Assembly: GCA_002071445.1 (NCBI GenBank)
Contig: MWFE01000068.1
Location: 1-37,561 of the forward strand
Direction: 5' to 3'
From: Bacteroidetes bacterium ADurb.Bin008
GTDB taxonomy: Bacteria; Bacteroidota; Bacteroidia; Bacteroidales; Tenuifilaceae
DNA: 37,561 nt
In this document: positions 8,386 to 16,664 of the stretch, piece after piece
How positions within the stretch are numbered: the first letter of the stretch is position 1
Layout of the letters: each line of letters begins with the position of its first letter
The notes under the pieces: model-generated
The model's database searches: none
Seen by the model: the letters and a program-made list of their open reading frames with translations, nothing else
Told to the model about the DNA's origin: nothing
Translations under genes and position numbers: made by a program

Positions 8386-9759
8386 TTTAAGTCCGTGCTT
8401 TTCAATCCGCCTGTCAAGCGATTGACGGGTTATGTTTAGCAGCTGCGCTGCTTCGGTCTTTTTATATCCGGTTTGCTCCATGGCCCTTATAATGGTAAGT
8501 TTTTCCAGCTCTTCCAAGTCGAAAATCTGTTCGTACTCTTTGGCTGCGACCATTTCGGCATCAGGGCTAATACCGCTTATTGCAAACTCTCTTGATGTCA
8601 GCCTGTTCCCATCAGAAAGGATTATGGCCCTCTCCACCATATTGCGCAGTTCACGGATATTCCCCGGAAAGTTGTAGTCCTGCAGAATACGAACAACGCT
8701 TTCGTCAATGGCCGTAATCTTTTTGTTCATTTTACGGCTTAGCAAATCGGTGTAGTATTCCAGCAAAACGGGGATATCCTCCGGATGCTCACGTAGCGGC
8801 GGGATGACTATTTCGAACGAATTCAGCCTATAGTACAAATCGTTTCTAAACTTATTGTCGTCCAGCAGGCTTTGAATATCCTGATTAGTAGCTGCAATGA
8901 TTCGAACGTCAACCGACAGGTCAGTTGTAGCGCCAATTCTCCTGACCTTTCTATCCTCAAGCACCCTTAGCAATTTACTCTGCATGGTGGGTTGCATGTC
9001 AACAATCTCATCGAGGAAAAGAGTGCCTCCGTTGGCAATCTCAAACCATCCGGCTTTATCCTCATTTGCCCCCGTAAAAGCTCCCTTACGGTGGCCAAAA
9101 AATTCGCTTTCGAACAGGCTATCGGGGATGGCCGAACAGTTCACCGCATGGAAAAAGTTTTTCTTGCGCGAACTCAAGTAATGAATCCCCCTCGCCACCA
9201 ACTCTTTTCCTGTGCCACTCTCGCCGGTGATGAGCACAGAGGTTTGATCGGACTGGGCTACCTTGTGCATTAACTCCATCACCTGCCTGATTTTTTTGCT
9301 ATTGCCCACTATTTCGTACCCGACATTATCCCTAAGGTCTTTTGCAATCGCCTCGTACGAACGGTTTACCTCCTTATATCGCTGATTGAGTTCAATGAAA
9401 CGGCGAGTACGTTTGATAGCGGCCTTCATATCCAGCAGCCTGAACGGTTTTGGGAAAAACTCCACCGCACCCATCCTCATGGCCTGAATTACCGCATCCA
9501 TATCGCCATGCCCTGTAATCATGATTACTTCAATCTGAGGGTACAACTCCTTTACCCTTTCCAATACGGCAAAACCGTCCATCTCAGGCAGGCGAATGTC
9601 TAAAATGAGTATATCAATGGAATCGTTTTGAAGAATGTTGAATGCCTCCGATGGCCGTTCGGCCACTAATACGGTGAAATCGTCGTTCTCAAGGAACTCC
9701 CTGATCTCCTCGCGAAAAACTTTTTCGTCATCTAAAATCAAAATTTTTAAAGATACCAT
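8380..9759 (-). CDS. NtrC-family sigma-54-dependent response regulator
   Basis: A 459-residue cytoplasmic activator with three domains. The receiver (1-120) has phosphoacceptor D54 in [12 protein letters not shown], acidic D10/D11, T82 and K104. The AAA+ domain (about 150-385) has Walker A GESGTGKE (179-186), the sigma-54-contacting GAFTGA loop (226-231) and Walker [10 protein letters not shown] (244-252). A Fis-type helix-turn-helix lies at the end ([27 protein letters not shown]). It should use ATP to open sigma-54 promoters when phosphorylated. The TPR histidine kinase gene lies 78 bases upstream on the same strand and is the obvious partner. A -7 box in that gap suggests the regulator can also be transcribed alone. 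Target genes are not evident here. Confidence 0.95.
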   Translation of the reverse strand: MVSLKILILDDEKVFREEIREFLENDDFTVLVAERPSEAFNILQNDSIDILILDIRLPEMDGFAVLERVKELYPQIEVIMITGHGDMDAVIQAMRMGAVEFFPKPFRLLDMKAAIKRTRRFIELNQRYKEVNRSYEAIAKDLRDNVGYEIVGNSKKIRQVMELMHKVAQSDQTSVLITGESGTGKELVARGIHYLSSRKKNFFHAVNCSAIPDSLFESEFFGHRKGAFTGANEDKAGWFEIANGGTLFLDEIVDMQPTMQSKLLRVLEDRKVRRIGATTDLSVDVRIIAATNQDIQSLLDDNKFRNDLYYRLNSFEIVIPPLREHPEDIPVLLEYYTDLLSRKMNKKITAIDESVVRILQDYNFPGNIRELRNMVERAIILSDGNRLTSREFAISGISPDAEMVAAKEYEQIFDLEELEKLTIIRAMEQTGYKKTEAAQLLNITRQSLDRRIEKHGLKL

Positions 9760-9797
9760 ATTTTAAAAAAGATAAAGTTTTTTAACTAACTAAAATT

Positions 9798-9805
9798 CAA
9801 ATGTA
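9798..9805 (-). promoter_or_regulatory. Internal -7 box before the response regulator
   Basis: TACATTTG on the minus strand matches TAnnTTTG. It lies in the kinase-regulator gap, about 39 bases before the regulator ATG. No TTTG -33 box is visible, so support is modest. Confidence 0.4.
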
Positions 9806-9837
9806 TAAACGTAGATTTTTTTCCTACTGATTATCCT

Positions 9838-12072
9838 TTACGATTTTAAAATTTTTACTTCAAAGCATGTGTACTCCCCTTCGCTACTATCAACGGTTAT
9901 TTCGCCAAGGATATCCTTAATAAACCCGTAGGAAATGGATAATCCCAATCCCGTTCCCGTGTCCTCACGCTTTGTGGTATAGAATGGATCGAAGATTTTA
10001 TCGATATCCTTCTTTTTTATCCCAACGCCATTATCCTTCACCGAAAGGTAAACGTACTCACCATCGTGGTGAGTCTCTATTTCGATGACTTTCCTATACT
10101 CAAGGGATTGGTTACGCATTAATGCCTCTTTCTCATCCAAAGCATGCTTGGCATTACTTAAAAGGTTCAGCACCACCTGCTCCAGCTTAAACTTGTCGGC
10201 AATAATATGCTCCAGATCATCGCTCAATTTGACATGCAGTTCAACCTCTGCCTTCTTGTATTGCGCCTCCACCATGGACAATGCATTCCTTACCACCGTA
10301 TTCATTTCAACCGATTCCAGGGTAACCTGCTTTTGAGCCCGCGAGAAGGTTCGGGTATGTTCGATAATCTTTTTAATACGCTCAACATTATCAAACATAA
10401 GGTTTACCTTTTCCTTGATGTACTCCTCGGAATAATTTTTTTCAGCAAGTTTGATAAGGATATTGTCCAATCCCATGGAAATCCCGCCCAGAGGTTGATT
10501 AATCTCATGGGCCAGGCCAACAGCCAGCGTTCCCAACGATTCCAACTTTGATTTTTGCGCCAGAAGGAGTTGCTGCTTATCCTGTTTCTTCATCTCTTCA
10601 ATCATGCGCTTTTCAAGATTCTTATTCATTTCAACGATTCGCTGTTCGGTCTCCTTCTGCTTTTGCAACTCTCTTTGTTTCAAACTATAAAAGAATCCTA
10701 AAAGTATGAGCAGGGCAAAAAGGGATACGGCCAAGGCGATAAACACCCAGCGCTGGTACTGGGTTTTGACCAACTCCAACTTTTGAATCTGGCTATTCTG
10801 ACGTAGTATTTCGTTCTCCTTCTCTTTTTGCGTTATGTCGAAAAGTATTTGCAACCTTGCCATTTTCTGTCCACTCTCCTCGCTGTAAATCGAATCGCGA
10901 AATTCCGACCAAAGTTTATAGTGTTCCAAAGCCTGTAGAAAACGCCCCTCTTCCTCAAAAACCTGCGATAGGTACTTATGCACATCAGCCGCCGAATTGG
11001 TCAAATTCTCGCGCATGGCTATTTTTAGCGCTTTGTTCAGATACTCCTTTGCCGACGGATAATCACCATAGGCGTTAAAACATCGGGAGATGTTTACCAA
11101 CCCCGACACCTGTCCCTGCACATTACCGACGTGAGTGGCCATTTCCAAACCCCTGTTGTAACTTGCCACTGCCTGATGGTACTGCATAGTTTCGAGGAAA
11201 ACATCGCCAATGCTAAGCAGCACATCCACCATAGGAAGGGTATCTTTCTGAAGCTGGTAAAAGGCCAGTACTCTGTTGTAGTACGTCAAAGCGCTATCGA
11301 ACTCCTGAAGAAGATAGAACGAAGTGGCTATTTCATTTAAATCTTCAATCTCCTGTTTTCTTTCATTCATCCTCCCCGAAGCCTCTAAGGCTTTACGGAA
11401 TGCAGACAAACCCTCTTTGAACTGTCCAAGGTTTCGGTACGCAATTCCGATTTTCCTGTAGGCATCCGCCTCTTGCATTTGCTCCGTTGCGGTGAGGTTC
11501 GACTTGGCTTTAAAAAGGTCAAGAACACTAGTGAACTCCCTATGAGCCAAAGTGTAATTCTTCTGATCCAAAGCAATTGCACCAATTTTTCCATGCAATT
11601 CGGTCTGCAACTCTTTATTATTCAAACCTATGGCAACAGATAGTGCCTTGTTCAACTGGCTTATGGCAGGGTAGTAGTTACGATCGAGGTTGTAAACCTC
11701 TGCAATGCCCTCTAAAGCATGGACCTGATCAATTTGCTGATTGTACTGCTCAAAATGCGAAAGGGCTCGGTTGTAATAACGCAAGGCATTCTCTTTCTGC
11801 TTGGCATTCAAACTTGATAATCCCATGAGGAGTAATGCTTTCCCTTCATATTTCACGTTGCCCATGCGCTTGGAGAGGAAAGCAGCCTTGAGCCCCAACT
11901 CCAACCCCTTATCGGGTTCGCTTGAGGCGTAAATATTGCCAAGGGTAATGATCAGCTCAAGCTGTTCCTCTCCCTGAGCCTCATTCATTCGCTGTTCCAA
12001 CTGCTCAACCGATACCTGAGCTATAATGGGCAAAGGGATAAACAGCAAGAGGTATAGAATGGCTTTCCGCAT
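9838..12072 (-). CDS. Sensor histidine kinase with periplasmic TPR domain
   Basis: A 744-residue membrane kinase. A signal peptide (1-18) is followed by about 400 residues of tetratricopeptide repeats, several with clear A-x-x-Y-x-x-A-L spacing (for example YYPAISQLNKAL and YHQAVASYNRGL). One membrane helix (442-464, WVFIALAVSLFALLILLGFF) leads into a charged coiled coil (465-510). The HisKA H-box is GLAHEINQPLGG with H522. The ATPase domain has an N box LLSNAKHA (637-644), DNGVGI (680-685), FDPFYTT and GTGLGLS (706-712). The TPR part is therefore periplasmic and probably senses a protein or peptide. It is upstream of, and surely paired with, the NtrC-type regulator. The signal is unknown. 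Confidence 0.93.
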   Translation of the reverse strand: MRKAILYLLLFIPLPIIAQVSVEQLEQRMNEAQGEEQLELIITLGNIYASSEPDKGLELGLKAAFLSKRMGNVKYEGKALLLMGLSSLNAKQKENALRYYNRALSHFEQYNQQIDQVHALEGIAEVYNLDRNYYPAISQLNKALSVAIGLNNKELQTELHGKIGAIALDQKNYTLAHREFTSVLDLFKAKSNLTATEQMQEADAYRKIGIAYRNLGQFKEGLSAFRKALEASGRMNERKQEIEDLNEIATSFYLLQEFDSALTYYNRVLAFYQLQKDTLPMVDVLLSIGDVFLETMQYHQAVASYNRGLEMATHVGNVQGQVSGLVNISRCFNAYGDYPSAKEYLNKALKIAMRENLTNSAADVHKYLSQVFEEEGRFLQALEHYKLWSEFRDSIYSEESGQKMARLQILFDITQKEKENEILRQNSQIQKLELVKTQYQRWVFIALAVSLFALLILLGFFYSLKQRELQKQKETEQRIVEMNKNLEKRMIEEMKKQDKQQLLLAQKSKLESLGTLAVGLAHEINQPLGGISMGLDNILIKLAEKNYSEEYIKEKVNLMFDNVERIKKIIEHTRTFSRAQKQVTLESVEMNTVVRNALSMVEAQYKKAEVELHVKLSDDLEHIIADKFKLEQVVLNLLSNAKHALDEKEALMRNQSLEYRKVIEIETHHDGEYVYLSVKDNGVGIKKKDIDKIFDPFYTTKREDTGTGLGLSISYGFIKDILGEITVDSSEGEYTCFEVKILKS

Positions 12073-12195
12073 ACCCTATGTAATAATGTTATCAGAAACA
12101 GGGTACTAAATTAGGGTTATTTTTTTATTTTGCAGGTAAACTAACCTCGCATATATCGGATGTGCATTTATAATTTCGAAGAATGGGCAGTGAAA

Positions 12196-13758
12196 TTAGT
12201 CGGTGATTTTTGGAGGGTAACCGGTTATATCCCTAATCTGTTCGTACAACGGCCTTAACCTTTTATACATCTTAGAGTAAACCCTGTGGTAAAGCTCGTC
12301 ATAAACCATCTGATTTTCCTTAATTGGTAGGTACACCTCTCCCACCCTGCACATTTTATCTATGGCGGTTTTAAAATCGGGGTAAAGCCCCACCCCTACA
12401 GCACAGTTGATGGCAGCACCCAGCGCCGATGTTTCGTAGGTATGCGGTTTTTCAACCGGTAAGCCAAAGATATCGGCTGTAATCTGAAGGGCATTCATGC
12501 TTTGCGATCCTCCGCCCGAAACTCTTAGCCTTTGAATTTTAACTCCATTTTTCCTTTGTGTTCTTATGGCTCCCTCTTTCAGGGCAAAAATCAACCCTTC
12601 AATGATTGATCTGTAAAGGTGTGCCTTGGTATGCACATCGCCAAAACCGATAACAGCCCCCTTTGCCTCAACGCCGGGTATCTTCAGTCCTGGCGACCAA
12701 TAGGGTTGCAACGTTAAACCCATGGATCCGGGAGGAATCTCCCTTATCATCTCGTCGAACAGCTCCTCGGCCGATTTTCCTAACTGTTTGGCCAGTTCAA
12801 CTTCCTTATGCCCAAATTCTTTTTTAAACCAGTTCACCATCCAGTATCCCCGGTATATCATCACTTCGGTATTGAAAAAATTGGGAACAGCACTGGGATA
12901 GGAAGGGAAAAACTTAATAATCTCTATATACCTGGGATTAGTAGTTTCAATGGTGGCCGTAGTTCCATAGCTTAGGCAAGCCACTTCGGGCGAAATGCAG
13001 CCCGACCCGAGCACCTCGCAAGCCTTATCGGCAGCCGAAGCGATTACCGGAAGGCCTTCGGGCAATCCGGTTTGAGCCATGGCCTCGCGTGATACATAGC
13101 CCAACAGCTCCGACGGTTTAACCAAATCGACCAGCTTGTCCCTCCCAATGGGAAACAGGTTGGTGTTCCTCTCACCGGGCTTGCACCATCTTTGCTTTTT
13201 ATAGTGAAACGGCACATACCCTACTGTACTACCAATGGAGTCGATAAACTTGCCGGTGAGGTGATGGATAAAAAAACCTGAAAGAAAAACGAATTTATGG
13301 GTCTTTTCCCATATTTCCGGCTGATTCTGCCTAATCCAATTGGATTCCCCATCCTTAATGGCATGCACCAGCGACTCGTGCATATTGATAATCTTAAGTC
13401 CTAACTTAATCAAACCCTTAGGCCATTGGTCAACCCTGGCCTTGCGCTGATCGAGCCAGATTATGGCAGGTCTCAAAGGCTTTCCGTCCCTGTCGAGGTT
13501 TACCAAAGTGCTCCGTTGCGTAGTGATGGCCATCCCCTTAATTGAGGCAATAGGAACGCTTAGATTGCCCATCAATCGTTTACTGGTTTCGCAAAGCATA
13601 TTCCACAGGTAGTCAGCATCCTGCTCGGCAAACCCGGGTTCTGTGGAATAGTACGGCTCGATCTCTGTCCGCTCAATCTGTACAATATTTCCCAGCACAT
13701 CAATTACAGCCACTCTAATGGACTGCGTACCGGCATCAATTGCTATAACATAATCCAT
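12196..13758 (-). CDS. FGGY-family carbohydrate kinase
   Basis: A 520-residue cytoplasmic sugar or polyol kinase. The N-terminal FGGY domain starts DYVIAIDAGTQSIRVAVID (ATP phosphate loop) and contains TTQRSTLVNLDRDGKPLRPAIIWLDQRK (substrate loop). The C-terminal domain has SYGTTATIETT, RVSGGGSQSMNALQITADIFGLPV and ETSALGAAINCAVG. Length and motifs fit the xylulokinase/gluconokinase/glycerol-kinase superfamily, but no residue I can read fixes the sugar. No transporter, isomerase or sugar regulator is nearby, so context does not help. It has its own -7 box and lies 123 bases before the histidine kinase on the same strand. Confidence 0.92.
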   Translation of the reverse strand: MDYVIAIDAGTQSIRVAVIDVLGNIVQIERTEIEPYYSTEPGFAEQDADYLWNMLCETSKRLMGNLSVPIASIKGMAITTQRSTLVNLDRDGKPLRPAIIWLDQRKARVDQWPKGLIKLGLKIINMHESLVHAIKDGESNWIRQNQPEIWEKTHKFVFLSGFFIHHLTGKFIDSIGSTVGYVPFHYKKQRWCKPGERNTNLFPIGRDKLVDLVKPSELLGYVSREAMAQTGLPEGLPVIASAADKACEVLGSGCISPEVACLSYGTTATIETTNPRYIEIIKFFPSYPSAVPNFFNTEVMIYRGYWMVNWFKKEFGHKEVELAKQLGKSAEELFDEMIREIPPGSMGLTLQPYWSPGLKIPGVEAKGAVIGFGDVHTKAHLYRSIIEGLIFALKEGAIRTQRKNGVKIQRLRVSGGGSQSMNALQITADIFGLPVEKPHTYETSALGAAINCAVGVGLYPDFKTAIDKMCRVGEVYLPIKENQMVYDELYHRVYSKMYKRLRPLYEQIRDITGYPPKITD

Positions 13759-13814
13759 ATAATAATGAAAAGTTAGCCTTAAAGGGAATTATTATTTTAA
13801 AGCATTATCGGGAA

Positions 13815-13822
13815 CAAAAATA
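13815..13822 (-). promoter_or_regulatory. -7 box for the FGGY kinase
   Basis: TATTTTTG on the minus strand matches TAnnTTTG, about 57 bases before the kinase ATG. Confidence 0.4.
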
Positions 13823-13984
13823 ACAATAAAAACATAGGGCCAACTTTTTACATCTTGAAGTGAGTAAATCCACTAAAATTACCGCCATTCTGTGCAATTA
13901 TGGCTAAAAATTTGCTGATGAAAAAAACCTGAAATAAATGATAATGATTATTTAACTTTTTAACCCGGTAACAATCAAACCACG

Positions 13985-13992
13985 TATATTTG
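13985..13992 (+). promoter_or_regulatory. -7 box for the 5'-nucleotidase gene
   Basis: TATATTTG matches TAnnTTTG, 14 bases before the ATG, giving a very short leader. Confidence 0.5.
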
Positions 13993-14006
13993 CAAAAATT
14001 TTTAAA

Positions 14007-15773
14007 ATGACATTTAGATTTCTTGTACTCTTTCTGTTACTATCGTTACGGACATTTCTTCTCCCTGCCCAAAAAGATATTACCCTCAAAATCATACACA
14101 CCAGCGATGTGCACGGCGCCATACTGCCATTCGATTTTATTAATAATAATGCCGTTGATTTTGGTTTAGCCCACGTTTACACCTATGTCAAACAGGAGCG
14201 AAGTAATGAGGAACAGGAATTGATTCTGTTGGACAATGGGGATGTCCTTCAGGGGCAACCCACGGTTTACTATGCCAACTTCATGGACTCCATCGGCCAT
14301 CATATAATCCCTGAGGTTATGAATTATATGGGCTACGATGCCGGTACTGTGGGCAATCACGATATTGAAGCTGGCCCCAATATTTACAACCACATGGTTG
14401 AGGCTTTCAACTTTCCATGGCTATCGGCTAATATTGTCGATAAACGAACAGGACTTCCCTATTTTAAACCTTACACGGTTATAACCAGGCAAGGGATAAG
14501 AATAGCGGTTATGGGGCTTACAACCCCCGGGGTAACCAAATGGCTTTCGCCATCGCTTTGGCCAAACATGCAATTTGTTGACATGGTAGATGCAGCGAAA
14601 ATGTGGATGGACTCCATACGCATAAAAGAGAATCCTCAGGTTATCATCGGCCTGTTCCATTCAGGGCACAATGCAGCCTACGAAGACTCTGACCCTGATG
14701 CTCCGCTCAACGAAAATGCCTCTCTGTTGGTAGGCCAGCAGGTGCCCGGTTTCGATGCCCTGTTCATTGGGCACGATCACGAGAGAATGGTAAAAAAAAT
14801 TGTGAACTGCCATAACGATTCCGTGCTCGTTGTCGATCCCGGGAGCCAGGCCACTCACATCTCAGATGTAACAATAAAAGTATCGTTAGACAAGAACAAT
14901 AAGGTAATAAAAAAATCTGTTGACGGAACTATTGTTTCCATGCAGGGGTTGATGCCCGATCCGGAGTATGTGAGCCATTTTTCCAATTTTTCCCGAAAAA
15001 TCGAAGAATTCGTTGACCAGAGAATCGGGACCATTTCAAAAACTATTTCAACACGCGATGCCTACTTTGGGCCGTCGGAATTTGTGAGCCTTGTTCTTTC
15101 CGTACAGCTTGGCGTATCAAACACTGACATTTCCTTTGCAGCCCCACTATCCTTCGATGTCAGCATTGAGCAGGGGCCTCTTTATGTCCGCGATATGTTT
15201 AAGCTGTACAGCTTCGAAAACCTGCTCTACATCATGAACCTGACAGGGAAAGAGATAAAGGATTACCTTGAATTCTCATACTCATTGTGGTTTAATACGA
15301 TGACCTCGGCAAATGACAACATGTTACTATTGAGAAAAGATGAAAACGGCCAAATAATCACCGGTAAGGACGGACGCGCAATGCTAAAAGCAAGCTTTTA
15401 CAACTTCGACTGTGCAGCTGGAATTAATTACCGGGTCGACGTTTCTAAACCCGTTGGGCAGAGGGTAACCATCCTTTCCATGGAAAACGGATTGCCATTC
15501 GAAGAGGATAAGATGTATAGGGTGGCCATCAATTCCTATCGGGGTACCGGCGGAGGCGATCATTTAACCCATGGAGCCGGACTAACTCAACAGGAACTAC
15601 GACGCAGAATTGTAAACGCCTCTACCCAGGATATGCGCTATTACCTTATGAAATGGGTGGAACTTTCCGGTGCCTTCACTCCGGAAAACCGCAACAACTG
15701 GTCAGTTGTACCAGCCGAATGGGTTGAGCAAGCAGCACCAAGGGACAGAACTTTGCTGTTTGGCAAGGAGTAA
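14007..15773 (+). CDS. Periplasmic 5'-nucleotidase / cyclic phosphodiesterase (UshA/CpdB-like)
   Basis: A 588-residue exported metallophosphoesterase that should release phosphate from nucleotides or 2',3'-cyclic nucleotides outside the cytoplasm. The signal peptide is at about 1-20. The N-terminal two-metal domain has all motifs in order: HTSDVHGA, LLDNGDVLQGQP, GNHDIEAG, LFHSGHN and FIGHDHE. The C-terminal 5_nucleotid_C domain (about 345-540) contains FVSLVLSVQLGVSNTDISFAAPLSFD and IKDYLEFSY, which shape the base pocket. Length is normal for the family. It is read rightward from its own promoter and followed by queE 103 bases later with a separate promoter. Substrate preference cannot be read. 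Confidence 0.93.
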   Translation: MTFRFLVLFLLLSLRTFLLPAQKDITLKIIHTSDVHGAILPFDFINNNAVDFGLAHVYTYVKQERSNEEQELILLDNGDVLQGQPTVYYANFMDSIGHHIIPEVMNYMGYDAGTVGNHDIEAGPNIYNHMVEAFNFPWLSANIVDKRTGLPYFKPYTVITRQGIRIAVMGLTTPGVTKWLSPSLWPNMQFVDMVDAAKMWMDSIRIKENPQVIIGLFHSGHNAAYEDSDPDAPLNENASLLVGQQVPGFDALFIGHDHERMVKKIVNCHNDSVLVVDPGSQATHISDVTIKVSLDKNNKVIKKSVDGTIVSMQGLMPDPEYVSHFSNFSRKIEEFVDQRIGTISKTISTRDAYFGPSEFVSLVLSVQLGVSNTDISFAAPLSFDVSIEQGPLYVRDMFKLYSFENLLYIMNLTGKEIKDYLEFSYSLWFNTMTSANDNMLLLRKDENGQIITGKDGRAMLKASFYNFDCAAGINYRVDVSKPVGQRVTILSMENGLPFEEDKMYRVAINSYRGTGGGDHLTHGAGLTQQELRRRIVNASTQDMRYYLMKWVELSGAFTPENRNNWSVVPAEWVEQAAPRDRTLLFGKE

Positions 15774-15841
15774 CCCCTTTCCCTGCAATCGAAAATTCAC
15801 ATTAGCCGCAAGACATCTGCTTTTTTCTCGTCCGACTGTGT

Positions 15842-15849
15842 TACCTTTG
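15842..15849 (+). promoter_or_regulatory. -7 box for queE
   Basis: TACCTTTG matches TAnnTTTG, 27 bases before the queE ATG. Confidence 0.5.
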
Positions 15850-15875
15850 TACAATCTGAAGTCCAAGTTTCAATC

Positions 15876-16505
15876 ATGCATATCGATAACGAACTTTTAG
15901 AAAACGGCAGGTTACTTCCTCTGGTGGAGGATTTTTATACCCTACAGGGCGAGGGGTATCATACCGGGAAGGCAGCCTACTTCATACGCATAGGCGGTTG
16001 CGACATTGGATGCTACTGGTGCGATGCCAAATTTACCTGGAACCCCAAACTCTTTCCTCCCGTAAGGGTTGAAAAGGTTATCGAACGTGCTCTCAAACAC
16101 AAAGCCAAAGCAGTAGTTGTTACAGGAGGGGAACCAAGCCTTTACCCATTGGATTACCTATGCGAGAAGCTCAAAGAGAATGGTTTTGAAACGTACCTTG
16201 AAACCAGCGGTGCTTACCCGCTATCGGGGCAATGGGATTGGATATGCCTCTCGCCAAAGCAGCAACATCCGCCGCTTGCCGGGATACATGCACAGGCCGA
16301 TGAACTGAAGGTGATAATCGCCTCCCATAAGGATTTGGAGTGGGCAGAGGCCAATGCCAAATTGGTAAAATCGAAATGCCGTCTATTCCTTCAACCCGAA
16401 TGGAGCGTTTACAACTCGATAATCGGATGGATGGTGGAATACGTTAAAGAGAATCCTAAGTGGCAGATTTCGCTGCAAGCGCACAAGTTCATGAGAATTC
16501 CCTAA
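15876..16505 (+). CDS. queE: 7-carboxy-7-deazaguanine synthase
   Basis: A radical-SAM enzyme that converts 6-carboxytetrahydropterin to 7-carboxy-7-deazaguanine in the queuosine pathway. The 4Fe-4S motif is GCDIGCYWCDAKFTWN (C42, C46, C49; CxxxCxxC). FYTLQGEGYHTGKAAYFIRIGG before it and VVTGGEPSLYPL and LETSGAYPL after it are family hallmarks. At 209 residues it has the compact form of the fold. The C-terminus SLQAHKFMRIP is typical. No other queuosine gene (queC, queD, queF) is in the window, so the gene is unlinked here. Confidence 0.95.
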   Translation: MHIDNELLENGRLLPLVEDFYTLQGEGYHTGKAAYFIRIGGCDIGCYWCDAKFTWNPKLFPPVRVEKVIERALKHKAKAVVVTGGEPSLYPLDYLCEKLKENGFETYLETSGAYPLSGQWDWICLSPKQQHPPLAGIHAQADELKVIIASHKDLEWAEANAKLVKSKCRLFLQPEWSVYNSIIGWMVEYVKENPKWQISLQAHKFMRIP

Positions 16506-16595
16506 AAGTCTATTTAACTACTCAGGTTATTGCTTTAATCTTGAGACGGTTACCATATAAATCGGATCTTTTTTCCGACAATGGGTAATTCCTCG

Positions 16596-16603
16596 TATCT
16601 TTG
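16596..16603 (+). promoter_or_regulatory. -7 box for the OmpA/PD40 gene
   Basis: TATCTTTG matches TAnnTTTG, giving a leader of about 55 bases. A weak 5-bp hairpin (TCGGA/TCCGA) lies upstream at about 16563-16579. Confidence 0.5.
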
Positions 16604-16664
16604 GAACAATATGTGATTGTTTTGGCCTGTGTTCCATAGTCATATTCATCAATAGTAAACGATA

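Noticed and set aside
12073..12195. Sigma-54 promoter before the histidine kinase
   Set aside because: No GG-N10-GC pair with the flanking consensus was found. The spacer shows only AT-rich runs and a weak 6-bp dyad.
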